In this document: piece after piece, positions 1 through 10,395 of the stretch
Layout of the letters: each line of letters begins with the position of its first letter
Position numbering within the stretch: the first letter of the stretch is position 1
Assembly: GCA_002081555.1 (NCBI GenBank)
Contig: MZNV01001533.1
Span: 1 to 39,603 of the forward strand
Reading direction: 5' to 3'
Length of the DNA stretch: 39,603 bases
Source of the DNA: Protostelium mycophagum
Lineage: Eukaryota; Evosea; Variosea; Protosteliida; Protosteliaceae
The notes under the pieces: generated by a model
Databases searched by the model: none
The model's input: the letters and a program-made list of their open reading frames with translations, nothing else
Told to the model about the DNA's origin: nothing
Position numbers and translations under genes: made by a program

Positions 1-306
1 GCATGTTCAAAGGTCTCTTTGTCAGAATCAGCAGATCAAACAGGATCTTGATAACATACCCAAGATGGCCTTACAAGGCAACTCTTGGAAGAAAGGTGCC
101 CTCGCATTGTCAAGCCACCACTTGATCAGCTCATTGGAAGAAGGAATTTTGATAAAAGGGAGAGGTGCCTGTGGGACTCTTCGGATGTCGATCTGCCGTG
201 AGAGAGGTTGAGAGAAGGAACGACAAGTGAAAGTGAGTGGAACTATCTCTTCGATGTCCAGAAACTTGGCTATCTCTGACACGAGGTCTGAGGGAATCCA
301 CTGCAT
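1..306 (-). CDS. F-box protein, 5' part (runs off window)
   Basis: The ATG lies at 306-304. The start reads MQWIPSDLVSEIAKFLDIEE followed by IVPLTFTCRSF. This is the usual F-box helix pattern: hydrophobic, with a Pro near the start and a Leu/Cys/Arg run where family members bind Skp1. The domain fills roughly residues 1-40. It is followed by a stretch with KWWLDNARAPF, which may begin a substrate-binding region that I cannot name. A donor-like GTATGT on the minus strand near 47-42 suggests an intron there, with the rest of the gene outside the window. F-box proteins usually serve as substrate receptors of SCF ubiquitin ligases; that role is inferred from the family only. Confidence 0.7.
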
Positions 307-784
307 GATCAACTAATTTCCTTTTTCCGTGAAATTCAACCGTAAGTTAATAGTTTTTACAACTGACATAGGCGAAAGTGTACCGCACGGTTACTACCGA
401 GAAAGTAAATGGCTATTTCTACAAAAATATTAAGTGCTGACGTCAGAAGACATATGGGCTCTCTAGTACACCACTTGCCACAGTTCACACAGCCCACACG
501 TGATGTGGCATCATGTATCACATTGTAGATTGCAGCACATTCTGCCGACATTTTGTGTCTTCAATGCCTCAATTGATAATTTTCATCAATTTTTGGAGGG
601 ATCCTGTTCCACCAAATGATCACATCACCAGCCAGTTGAAGAACTATACTCTGCTGGAGGCAACAAAAGAGAAGGACAGAAGTATTTTAATCCCATTGTT
701 GAGCGTGGCCGGCGACTCTGCCATTCTGGCAATTGTTTACCTGGCCTGTCTACAATGAATAAATGTAAATATATTTAGTGCACT
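307..784. other. spacer with no recognised gene
   Basis: Two short overlapping open frames lie here (minus 357-551, plus 513-758) and neither resembles a known family. The minus frame carries a few Cys and His residues and lies downstream of the integrase fragment in the same orientation. It could be more of that decayed element, but nothing proves it. The F-box promoter should lie near 307-420; I see no clear TATA box. Confidence 0.4.
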
Positions 785-1210
785 TTATAAACATAATAAA
801 AATGAGAGACTGACTTGAGTACAGATCTCATGTACAAGAAAGTCGTCTATCCATGCTGCCAGGGCTTTTGCAACATTTTTTGTTGTCTTTTGTTTCATAG
901 GGTAACTGCATAAATACTTTGAAAAACAGTCCACAATATTCAAAATCCAATTTGTATTTTTATTTTGTGGCGACAAATCACCCATATCTACCAGGTTGCA
1001 CTGTACAGTTGTAGTGGCCAGGTCTAGAGTGGTTTGTGATTGACAAAATTCATGGCTTGTGTTTTTGGTATACTGGCATTCAACGACAAACTTTACACGA
1101 TTTCATTTGGACAAAATATTGTGGGAAGGCTCACTTGGTCAATAATAATTATGTAGAGCCTCTAGATACCAATACTCAGAAGGTAACAACAGATCTACTA
1201 AAGCAACTCG
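785..1210 (-). mobile_element. decayed integrase (rve) fragment of a transposable element
   Basis: The minus strand encodes a piece of an integrase catalytic core. A stretch reading NLVDMGDL is followed by NWILNIVDCFSKY and then KTTKNVAKAL. This is the pattern around the first catalytic Asp of retroelement, Ginger or Polinton-type integrases (D-x-F-S-K-Y). The N-terminal zinc-binding part, if present, is blurred, and I find no reverse transcriptase, capsid or terminal repeats. It is a truncated fossil with several breaks, old enough that its boundaries cannot be drawn. Family assignment beyond 'integrase-bearing element' is uncertain. Confidence 0.6.
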
Positions 1211-1371
1211 AAGAACTCCAAATTAACAACGCGGTGGTGTCTTTCTCTTGTCGGCGGAGGTGAACCGCTGTCAGTTCTTCAAGTGTTTGATCTTTGATGA
1301 GTTCATCTTATTCCATGATATCCTCAGGTTCAAGTTTCTTCAAAATTAAATGTTATTTATTGTCCTATATT

Positions 1372-4078
1372 CTACTTCTTAATCAAGCTGAGCATGTGCT
1401 CTCTCACGCTTCTCTTCAAGCTGGGGAGATGGTAGCCTCCCTCCAACACAGAGACGATTCTACCTCCACAGTAGGTATCTGCTATTGTCTTTAACTTTTC
1501 TGTCATCACGAAATAATCTTGTTCCTCCAAGTTAAGCCCGTCTGCTCGGATCAGTATTTTTTATAATGAGTTTCGCTCATTTTGTATGAATTGTTTTTTA
1601 ATATTTCGAAATATGTAAAATTGAACATTTTTGTAGGTTGTAGACCAAGTTGTCTTTCGTAATTGATAAATAAGAGAATCACGTGATATCAACCTGTGGG
1701 GTCCTTCTTGTGAGCATCAAAACCAGCAGAGATAATCAATAAATCTGGTGCATATTCTACAAGTGCAGGAATAATCTTCGCGTCAAAAGCCTTGTGGAAC
1801 TCTTCTGAACCGTCGCCCACCTAATGAATATATAAATACGATATATAAAAATCAAAAAAATGTGTATATATGTGTATGTGTGTGTAAATATCTAATAGAG
1901 GAGATATAGGATAAAATCACCTCTAAAGCGACGTTCGTGACATTTGAAGCCCTCGGAATGTCGCTTCCACCAGTGTGTGGATATATGTCACTGGCGTGAA
2001 TGCTTGCAAACATAAAGCCCTCTCTGTTAGCGAGTATTTCCTCGGTACCGTTACCGTGATGGACATCAAAGTCTGTCATGTCATTTATTAAAATAAAATG
2101 TATAACAAGTGTATATTATGGGAGATGTCAACAATAATAAAAGCCATAAACACTCACCAACCACAGCGATCTTTTCGTATTGGTATTTATCCTTGGCATA
2201 GAGAGCACCGAGTACTACGTTATTCACTATGCAGTATCCCTGTGAATTTGCACCGTTGGTGTGTCCGGAGGCGCCACAGTGATGTCCGGGGGGCCTGATG
2301 GCACAAAAACTGTTTCTGACCTCCCTAGTATGCACCTGTTGTCTTAATGAATATATTTATATTTTACTGTTGATGTTCTCTTCAATAATTGACTGACCAT
2401 GTCTATTGCGCGACGGACAGCACCAGTAGCGAAGAGGATTGCCTGCCAGGAGCTTTTAGACATGAAAGTGTCAAAGTCCTCCTCAGGATCACGTGTCTCA
2501 TCACTGTTCATGTGTCAATTTTATAAAAGTAGATATTGATTTTATAGACATCTCATATTCTTGAGGAATATGAAATAACAATGGCGAATGTGGTAGATTT
2601 GGACCTTTCGCAGAATGTGCGGTATTTACCGTGAAAAACCGCGGTATGGAACCGTGATCTTCAAGGTCCAACTTTACTACCACCATAACAATGAATATCT
2701 TTACTGCTATTTCATATTGCCGCAGCATTATTATTCCCCTTATTATATCCCAATCATATAACATCTGTCTTGTAAATATAGAAAAATAAATAAATATAGT
2801 ATAATGAAATAAATAAATACATACGGGTCCTCTGAGTACTGAGTGATATGTGTGGGGGTATCTGTATCTGGAACCATCTGCTCCACCCTCTTCAGATATG
2901 TCTGGGTGTGGGCGAGCATCAGATCTTCATTGCTGAGAGGCGGAAAGTCCTCGATGATTTTCACCGTGTTTGGATATTTTTTGACGAGGAATTCGAGACC
3001 TGTTATTTGTGAATAACATATAAAAATAAATATATATAAATATACTAAAATAAATATTCTAAATGAATAAATATATATTTACCCTTCAGGATGGTGGTAA
3101 GGCGCTCTGGCTTCTCATAATGCCACTTGGGAACGAAATGGTTTTCACAAGCCCTGTTGTAGAACACCGCTGTCACCTCCGAAGACACCTATTCATTATT
3201 AGTTGTGATATCATTTGGATTTCATAGTTTTACCTGGTCAGGGGACAGTTGTGTCGGTTCTCTATCTGCGAATCTGTGATATCTCAATATGATATCATGA
3301 TGGGTGACATGATGACGTCACCTGCTGTTATCTTTTCCTTCTGCTTCGTCCAAGAGTGCTGCTGCGGCCTCTCCTTCATCTATTACACGGTTATATATCT
3401 ACACACAATCACTTCTATTATGGTTTACCTTCTGAAGAAGATTCCCACTCGGAATAAAACACCGGCCTCTTTGATCTCGTGATGCGATCAGTTGGCACAC
3501 CTCCTCTCCTCTGCCTCTTTGACTGTCTCTGATGAGAACGGATTATGTGTCTATAGACATGTACCTTGTGTTCTTGATCCGCCATACTCTTGATGATGTC
3601 CGTCTCTTTGATGAGCATCATGGTGTTCTCCACAATGAGATCCGTCACTGCCTTCCACACTTCTTTACCTGCAGAGATCATTAACACAGATCATCATGTC
3701 ATGATATCCCACCCTCTAAATCCACGAGAGCTTGTTTTTGCCCGGTCTCAGGGTAATCTGCGATCTGTAACACAAGTCCTTTCAGCCACATCTGCTTCGT
3801 GATGTCCCAGAGCTTCACAGGCTTTCCTACCACAACCTGATTTTTATTAAGCCATGATGTATGTCTAGACGCCCATGTCTATCGTTTGAAGCCGCCCGAA
3901 GCGGCTCTGCTGCTGAAGAACTTTCAAGTTGAACAATCACGAAGCAGATGTACGGCACATTGCCTCTGAGGGAAGATCGACTCTGCCAGAGAAAGATGGA
4001 ATAAAGAATCAAAGTAATCACCTCGCCTCCTCTTCTTCCTGATTTTTTTGCCAGGGCTCTCTTCTCTGTCCTATCCAT
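1372..4078 (-). CDS. class II histone deacetylase (HDA1/HDAC6 type) with N-terminal extension
   Basis: A zinc-dependent lysine deacetylase. All catalytic signatures are visible in separate exons. They are RPPGHHCGASG with the catalytic His pair (about 2290), DFDVHHGNGTEE with metal-binding Asp and His (about 2050), and ISAGFDAHKKDPT with the last metal Asp (about 1710). A C-terminal exon at about 1372-1545 reads DGLNLEEQDY and SVLEGGYHLPSLKRSV, typical of class II enzymes, and ends at TAG 1374-1372. Upstream exons give AVFYNRACENHFVPKWHYEK (about 3150) and EDFPPLSNEDLMLAHTQ (about 2920). Further upstream are a charged region and VVVGKPVKLWD with a downstream WLKG, which may be a Tudor-like reader. 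The ATG at 4078 is a best guess because the first exons are weakly supported. Introns are AT-rich. The one between about 1695 and 1545 is about 150 nt, and another holds a MITE-like element. Likely nuclear or cytoplasmic, acting on histones or tubulin; substrate not shown by sequence. Confidence 0.93.
2599..2671. repeat. MITE-like inverted-repeat element, copy 1 (in HDAC intron)
   Basis: A 73 bp stretch begins TTGGACCTT and ends AAGGTCCAA, a perfect 9 bp terminal inverted repeat. Inside are GCGGTATTTACCG and ACCGCGGT, which can also pair. A diverged second copy with the same order of blocks lies at 9388-9465 in an ataxin-10 intron. Confidence 0.6.
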
Positions 4079-4170
4079 TCTGGGTTCTAATTTCCTTTTA
4101 CTTCCTGGAATCAATCATTAATCATGTGTCCTGATTTAGAATATAAAACATCCTTTGATCGAAGAACATT

Positions 4171-5007
4171 TCAATAGAACAGAGATGGATGTACTTCGGC
4201 GGGGCCAAAATATCTCACAGCCCAGACATATTTTAATGCAGCCTCCCTTTGAGAGGATGCCTGCGACGCTGCAGCTAAAACATAAAGAAGTCGTAAATAG
4301 AGAATGTATGAGATGTACCTAAGGATCTCTCTTCACTGCCCAGCTTCTCAATGGAAAACATGAACCAATTGTGTAGAAGACTGATACGATCCCCACAAGT
4401 GACATTGGCAGACTCTCCTTGATATAGAACCCTCTTTTCAGCACTGATCACGAGATGTAAAGGATTCTGACCTGTTGTGTATTATGGAATGAATAGAGGA
4501 AGAATGTGTTCCGATACCTTTACATCTGACGGTGAAGGTGTCTTTTCCATTAGGAGTGAACACAGCATGGCTTCGAGAGATACACATCTTCTTTGGAAAC
4601 TCAGCAGACCTAACACCCATCGCACTGAGTGTCTTTCTTCCCACTACAGTCGTTTCTGTAGGCCTAATAATCTTCAGAGGATGCTTAAAAAGCAATCTGG
4701 AACACGGCTGAACGGAATGACTCGTTCTTATTGATAACTTCATTCATGATATGGTGTTTAACATCACGGTACAAGGTTGCATGCAATAGATAATCGAAAA
4801 ATCACTGAATGTGTGTAATCGACTCACGAAAGTGTGACCTCTACGAATGGGTTGAATTGAGAAGCTAGGTATATCTCTCCTTGTACAGGTGGCATCTTCC
4901 GTATCTCTCTTTTCGAACTCAAAAACCTCAACTCGTCTCATTTTTTTAAAATTCTTTTTCGCCGAAAATTTTTGTGCCGCCAAAATTGCGGAATTACAGC
5001 TCATCAT
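4171..5007 (-). CDS. FHA-domain protein, APLF/PNKP-like
   Basis: The ATG is at 5007. Exon 1 (about 5007-4826) ends at RRGHTF before a GTGAGT donor. Exon 2 opens LSIRTSHSVQPCSRLLF and carries TETTVVGRKTL and KMCISRSHAVFTPNGKD, the FHA signatures (GR, then SR-x-H, the phosphothreonine-binding residues). After a short intron ending near 4471, QNPLHLVISAEKRVLY and NVTCGDRISLLHNWFMFSIEKL match the second half of the FHA fold seen in APLF, PNKP and aprataxin. The last exon reads QREAALKYVWAVRYFGPAEV and stops at 4173-4171. In that family FHA binds CK2-phosphorylated XRCC1/XRCC4, so a role in DNA strand-break repair is likely but inferred. No kinase, phosphatase or PBZ domain is visible. It sits 92 bp upstream of the HDAC on the same strand. 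A read-through transcript is possible but this frame ends cleanly. Confidence 0.8.
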
Positions 5008-5014
5008 ATAAAAA

Positions 5015-5125
5015 GCATGCTTTGGGAGATGAAAGCTTACAAATGTTTAGCAGAGAATTTCCAAACAAATCACAGGAGACAAGCATTCAGTGTGTGATAA
5101 ATCTGCTATAATACTCTCTTTTTAT
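5015..5125 (+). repeat. dispersed promoter-proximal element, copy C
   Basis: Blocks in order: AAAAGCATGCTTTGGGAGA, then AAGCTTACAAATG, then GCAGAGAATTT, then AAGCATTCAGTGT, then TGATAAATCTGC, then ACTCTCTTTTTATATG. The same order occurs at 29292-29407 (reversed) and 30178-30300; the ends are shared with 26360-26500. It lies about 240 bp upstream of the ATG at 5368 and in the same orientation. It also sits directly beside the divergent FHA gene start. Confidence 0.65.
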
Positions 5126-5367
5126 ATGTGCCCCTGTACATCATCGTGAAGAGTTGATGTTGAGCAATATTTTTTGATCAAGATTTGGTGGCGAGGTCAA
5201 CCTTGAGTTTCCTGAGATGAAATGCAAAAGCTATGCATCATGCGACGGTTCCACGCTGCTGTCACAAGGGATCAATTTCGGAATCCGAGAAAATTCGTGT
5301 TTTTTTTTCGGAATCCATTTTTAAAGGAATAAGAATTTTACTCTGTTGTTCCACAACCATCGCAGCA

Positions 5368-7344
5368 ATGTTTGGAGTATTCAAGAAGACACTCGAGTCC
5401 TTTTATAAAGAAGATGACCGAGCTGTTGCGTTGAGCAATGATATCATTTGGAAGCCTGAGGAGACCTTGTGGGTGGCCTTCATATCCAAAGATATCCCTG
5501 TGGCAAATCTTAATAAGTATCACTTGTTGCCATTTTTTTTAGACAAGGGCTATAAGGTTCGTTCATCAGTTCTTGTTGCTGTGAAGCTGACAAAATCAGG
5601 TGATACAAGCGAATAAAGGCGTGAGATTGACCGCCACACTGCACGAAAAAAAGATCGAGACTGTGATTGGATTTAATGAAAAGGAAGATCGTATGCTGCA
5701 TGCTAAATTCAGTGATGAGGACCCACTACAAGACAAAGAGGATAATATACTGTACTTTTCAAACCTCTTCAACGACCTTGCAGATTACTTTGCACAGAAC
5801 CATTGTCTCAGGTTCGAGGCTCAAAGACTGTGTTTGTTGACTTGGCATATAGAGCACAAACGTACGACCCCAAATCGATCAGTGTCTACAAGGGGGAGAC
5901 GAGATTAAATGCTGAATTATCCAAGCAGGAGCAGGCATTAAATGCAGTTATAGAGGCTAACACCCTCCAGAGAACAAGCGAAGGAGGTGGGTGCTTCATG
6001 ATTTATGTAATTTGATGCTCATCTTTAATCAGGCAATCAATTATACACAGTATTCATTTCAAAAGAACCCACTTTGGATCAGATGATCGACTTTATGTTG
6101 TCTTTCTCTGGTGACCAAGGCCTCACTTGTAAGATGGAGGGTAAATCAACTGTCAGGTATGGCTCGATCATTACATCTCTTTTTGTGTCTTAAAGCCATC
6201 ATGTTCCATTATGATGAAAAAGATTGAAAAGTACTGATATGTGCAGATGTGCAAATTCTGATATTGTCGTTACGTTAAAAGTAGGATTCAGCGATAAAGA
6301 CATTCGCATGATGGAAGCACAGGTGATCATCCTCCTCTTTTCTGTATCTACAATGATCTTCTTTTGTATCTACAACTAGTCATTACGTATGATATAACAC
6401 AATCAAATGTGAATTTTTGCATCAACAACCACATGATTATATCATCGTAAATATTTCCCTCATTATATTTATTTTTAAATTTTAAATTTCTGATGCAATT
6501 TCAGAATCAAGTGTCATTTCTTGGTGGTGATAAGAGCGGAAAGGTTTTCAACGACTTCTGCAGAAGTTTAGCTCTGCGTTTGGCTCGTTGTAAATACATA
6601 AACAACCAGCTGTCCATCTCCCCAGCAGATTCACCATCTACACCTCACGTCAGCAGTAACCCCCTCATGCTCTCTTCATGTCTGTAACTTTATTTATATA
6701 TCTCATTCTTCAAAATTGGCGCGAAAACGGATCTATTTTTAGAACATGTTTTTGTGGTTCGTGGCTTTGCCATGTTGCAGTCATCATTTTCAATTCAGTA
6801 TTTCATTCTCTCGACTTGAAAAGCGTTAGGAGACAGGAGCTGCCACAATTGTTGTAAAAACCACATTATTAACTCGATGCAGCAAGTCCACTTACACCCG
6901 CCACATCAGTTGAAAAAGTCGGTCTAACTTCCCCGAATGAGGCCAAGCCCGTCGCAATCAGAAAAGGTATTTTTAGAACTTCTCCCCATGATGTCGACAT
7001 TCGACGGATCTGTCGACAAGATCACTGATCTAAATTTAGGATCATCTATGGAGCTGCAGAGGCCGGGGTCCAGGGGGTCTTTCTTGGACTTGGGAAGTCT
7101 CACTAAAAAAGTAGAAGAAGTCCAGATAGAGGAGACAAAGATTGTGGTGAAGACACACATTCAGAACGTCGCCACCAGAAACAGGAACGTCTCTACCACG
7201 ATGTCTTTGGGCAACAGCGCTCAGAGCGATAAGAACAGCAGTTTGAAAGAGTCTTCGAATTCTGTGGCGTCTACACCGTCTATAGAGGACGGAGAGAGCC
7301 TGAGTAACTCTGGAAAATTGAGTAATTCAGGAAAATTGCCATAA
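5368..7344 (+). CDS. protein of unknown family with two related modules
   Basis: I do not recognise the family. The ATG at 5368 gives MFGVFKKTLESFYKEDDR. Splicing out a short intron (about 5555-5598) joins DKGYK to VIQANKGVRLTATLHEKK. A second intron starting at 5752 leads to SKTVFVDLAYRAQTYD. A third (about 5991-6033) leads to LYTVFISKEPTLDQMIDFML. Two segments resemble each other. Module 1 (about 5470-5750) reads LWVAFISKDIPVANLNKYHL, ending with IGFNEKEDRMLHAKF. Module 2 (about 6040-6640) reads LYTVFISKEPTLDQMIDF, ending with VGFSDKDIRMMEAQ. Both are followed by an 'F-N-D' helix (LFNDLADYFAQN; VFNDFCRSLALR). This suggests an internal duplication. The C-terminus (about 6990-7344) is Ser/Thr-rich and probably disordered, ending SLSNSGKLSNSGKLP. 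No signal peptide or membrane segment is seen. I considered Rad9 and rejected it. Confidence 0.72.
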
Positions 7345-7447
7345 ATACGTGATTTAATTGTGAATAATTATTTTAATTGATTTTTGCAACGTTTACAACG
7401 CGCCACACCAAACAAAATCGCCGATCAGATGATCACACATATCACGG

Positions 7448-10173
7448 ATGTCTTTATCGTTCTTATCAAGTGAAGGTACATCTATCGAGCGTGCTGAGCA
7501 GATAGCTCTTCTCGTGGAACGTACAAAGTCTGCCACAGGAAGGTATTGTCATCAATTTGTCGTTTCAATTCATTAATTACAACTTCAGATCCTCTCTTCT
7601 TTCAGATACTTCTCTGGTGCATCTGTTAGCTTCTTCTGTCGCACGTATCAAAGAGGAGATAAAGAAACAGGCACCAAAATACAAGGTTCCGAGGAGAAGC
7701 ACGGATGATAATGAACCGGACACTTCTGCCATTGAATTGTTGGAAGTACGTGATGTGATCATCCTTCTTACTGATTGATTATCAGGAATCGATGTGGTTG
7801 TTTCGATTACTGAGAAATCTTTTGACAGAGCCTCAGTTTCAGAGTGACGCTAGGTATTCATTAATGATGGTTTAGAGTCTATTTTAAAAATATCCACAGA
7901 AGACACAATGTACACAAAGACATGATGGAGGTGTTGCAGGTATTAAGTGGGTGTCTCAAGGAATTAAGAAGAGAGTTCGATGATGAAGATGCAGTCACAT
8001 GGTGGAGCCAACAAGGTATCCTCTCTACGATTTGCGTCAATGCATAAGATGATTGTGACAATCCTTTTCACAAAATTCTGTGCACCATCATCCAAGATGA
8101 CAAGGACATCAATGAACTTCATATATAAATATTTATCAATTTGACAGCATTATTATCGGCTCGTGCAGCATCTCAATGTCTGTGCAATTTCGTGACAAAA
8201 AACGAAGAAAACCAAGAAGCATTGTGGGATCCACAATCATTAAGGTATATTTAAATTGTTGATTTTATTCCACCATATTATTTTATTATTTTAAATTTTA
8301 TCCACTATTGCACAGCGGTTTCAAAGTCTCGGTCGCAACACGTCAAGTCCACAGCAACAGCTTAATTTTTGCATTAACTAACGTGTGTTCTTACCGTAAG
8401 TGGGAATTTGAGTCCGTCGCGCAATATGCGGATATTGTAAAAAATCTATTGATTTTTAACTATTTATGACTTCTATCACAATATAACTATTTTACAGCGA
8501 ATTAATCGGCAGGACTCATGACAGACACATGATATCATCGTTGAGCGCCACAGTCTACAACTCTGTAGTCAGTAGCGACAAAAGACTTGGCGCATTGAGC
8601 ACGGCAGAAGGGAGTTTTCTGCTCAGCGAAATGTTGAAAAAAACGATGATCGACAAGAATGTCGCGACTGATGACGCTTTCAATTGGATGTGAGTAGTGT
8701 GAATTTTCCTTCTAAATGACAATAAAAATAAATTATAATTTTGGCAGATATTTCTGTGTGTCAGCATTACTGAAAAAGAATTATTTTGTGGAATCTTATA
8801 CTTCTTTAAATAAGGAAGATGACGTCAGCAATTCGCAGGTATGTCCCATAATATCAACATTCTTTTCTATTTTTAGATGCATATATTACTATTCATACCT
8901 TCTCAAAACTTTTGTAAAAAATCTAAATGAACATGACAGTTGATATTGATGAAAATGCTGGATGGTATTATCCATAATCCACCAGGAGATGGAGATGTCA
9001 CAGATCTTGTCAACTTTGACACGTGTCAATTCCTCGCAGATCTGCTCTGTAAATTGTCGAATAAGTCGCTGGTACATAAATCCAAACAAAACAATGAGAT
9101 GGAGGATGTTTTTGACGATGAAGACTTGGTCAAGTGAGGAATTTATATGTAAAAAAATAATTTTATTTTTTTAAAATAAAATTGACGAGATGTAGATTGA
9201 AGATATCATCGAATGACTTGGAAATGTTATTCGTGATATTACAGATACTGAGTGTGATTACTGTAGCAAAAGACAGTGACAAGTCGATCTATTCGGATCT
9301 ATTATTTGAGGCCGGGATTGTAGATATAATATCGGGTATTTGACAATATTTTCAGGAAATATGAGAGTATATTCATGTGTGATGGTCTTGGACCACGTTG
9401 AAAAAGTTTCGGTAATAACCGTGAAAAAGTGCGGTTAGAAACCGCGATCTTTCAAAGTGGCCCAGATTCACCCCACAAAAAATACTTCACCAAACAAAAT
9501 TCAAAAAAAATCCAAAAGAATAAGGTTGATGCTATTTTTAGACTACATGAGGGAAGACTATAAAGCGGAACAAGAACACGTCAAAAAAGGCGGGAAACCG
9601 GGGTCAATCGACCGGGAGGGACTCTCTTTTGGTTTCAAGAGAGATCTGATCAATATCCTGGCGAATATTTCTTTCAAGAATGTCAAGGTAACCGCACCCA
9701 TCAGTATCCCCCTTGATTCTATTTATAGGTGCAAGATAGAGCTCGAGAACTGGATTTATTGACCGTTTTGATGACGTGTTGTAGAATCGACGAGAAGAAT
9801 CCTTGTATCCAATTTAATTTAATTTTAAACTTTCTCTGAATAACGCACTGGAAGTCTGCCGACTTCTGATCACGTGGGAATTACGGTAACCTACCGAGAT
9901 CATTGCCATGACAACACGTTAATGTTAATGTGTATCTTTTTTCCTTCATTTCATAGACATAAAGGAGTGGAGTATTCTGACTCTAAGAAATCTGATGGAG
10001 GACAACCAAGCCAACCAAGACGCTGTGGCACAAGTCAAACTGCAAGGTATGGTCTTTAGCTCTGAAATATATTTACAAGTGCAGGGCCGGCACCTTCTCC
10101 AGAGCTGGACGAGCTGGGACTCAAACTGGATATGGACAACGGCAAAATCAAGTTGACAAGAGTGGAACTCTAA
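7448..10173 (+). CDS. ATXN10: ataxin-10 homologue (armadillo-type)
   Basis: Many short exons. The start at ATG 7448 gives MSLSFLSSEGTSIERAEQ. The exon near 8150-8245 reads SARAASQCLCNFVTKNEENQ, an armadillo-like helix pair. The C-terminal exons carry the ataxin-10 signature: LSFGFKRDLINILANISFKN, CRIDEKNPYIKEW and ILTLRNLMEDNQANQDAV. These correspond to the conserved 'GFK..LI..L.NL.YKN' and 'NPF..EW.I.AIRNL' blocks of the family. The last exon ends KIKLTRVEL at TAA 10171-10173. In animals the protein is tied to neuron survival, cilia and cytokinesis; in yeast the relative is Ctr86. Function here is inferred. One intron near 9388-9465 contains the second MITE-like element. The NPYIKEW junction spans an intron of about 165 nt. 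Confidence 0.92.
9388..9465. repeat. MITE-like inverted-repeat element, copy 2 (in ATXN10 intron)
   Basis: It begins TTGGACCACGTTGAAA and ends TTTCAAAGTGGCCCA, imperfect inverted termini. The interior TCGGTAATAACCGTGAAAAA and GCGGTTAGAAACCGCGATC line up with the copy at 2599-2671. Confidence 0.6.
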
Positions 10174-10395
10174 ATATAGACTATTTCGTTCCTTCCAGAG
10201 CTCATGTCTTAAAGGGGAAAGTGAAACTCCGCAGTTCAAATCTTCAGTTTTATATTGTCTAAAGGAGTCACTTGTTCAATGATCCTTCGGCCGAAACCAT
10301 AACATTCCGACTTCCGTTGGGAAGCCTTAGAGCTTCAGCACCGTCCCCAAGGATACTGGATTGTCTCAGTTGACTTTCAATCAAAGAGGGTGGGC

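Noticed and set aside
5368-7344. Rad9 (9-1-1 clamp) identity for the unknown gene
   Set aside because: General impression only; the conserved Rad9 blocks do not line up and the internal repeat does not fit the expected clamp pattern.
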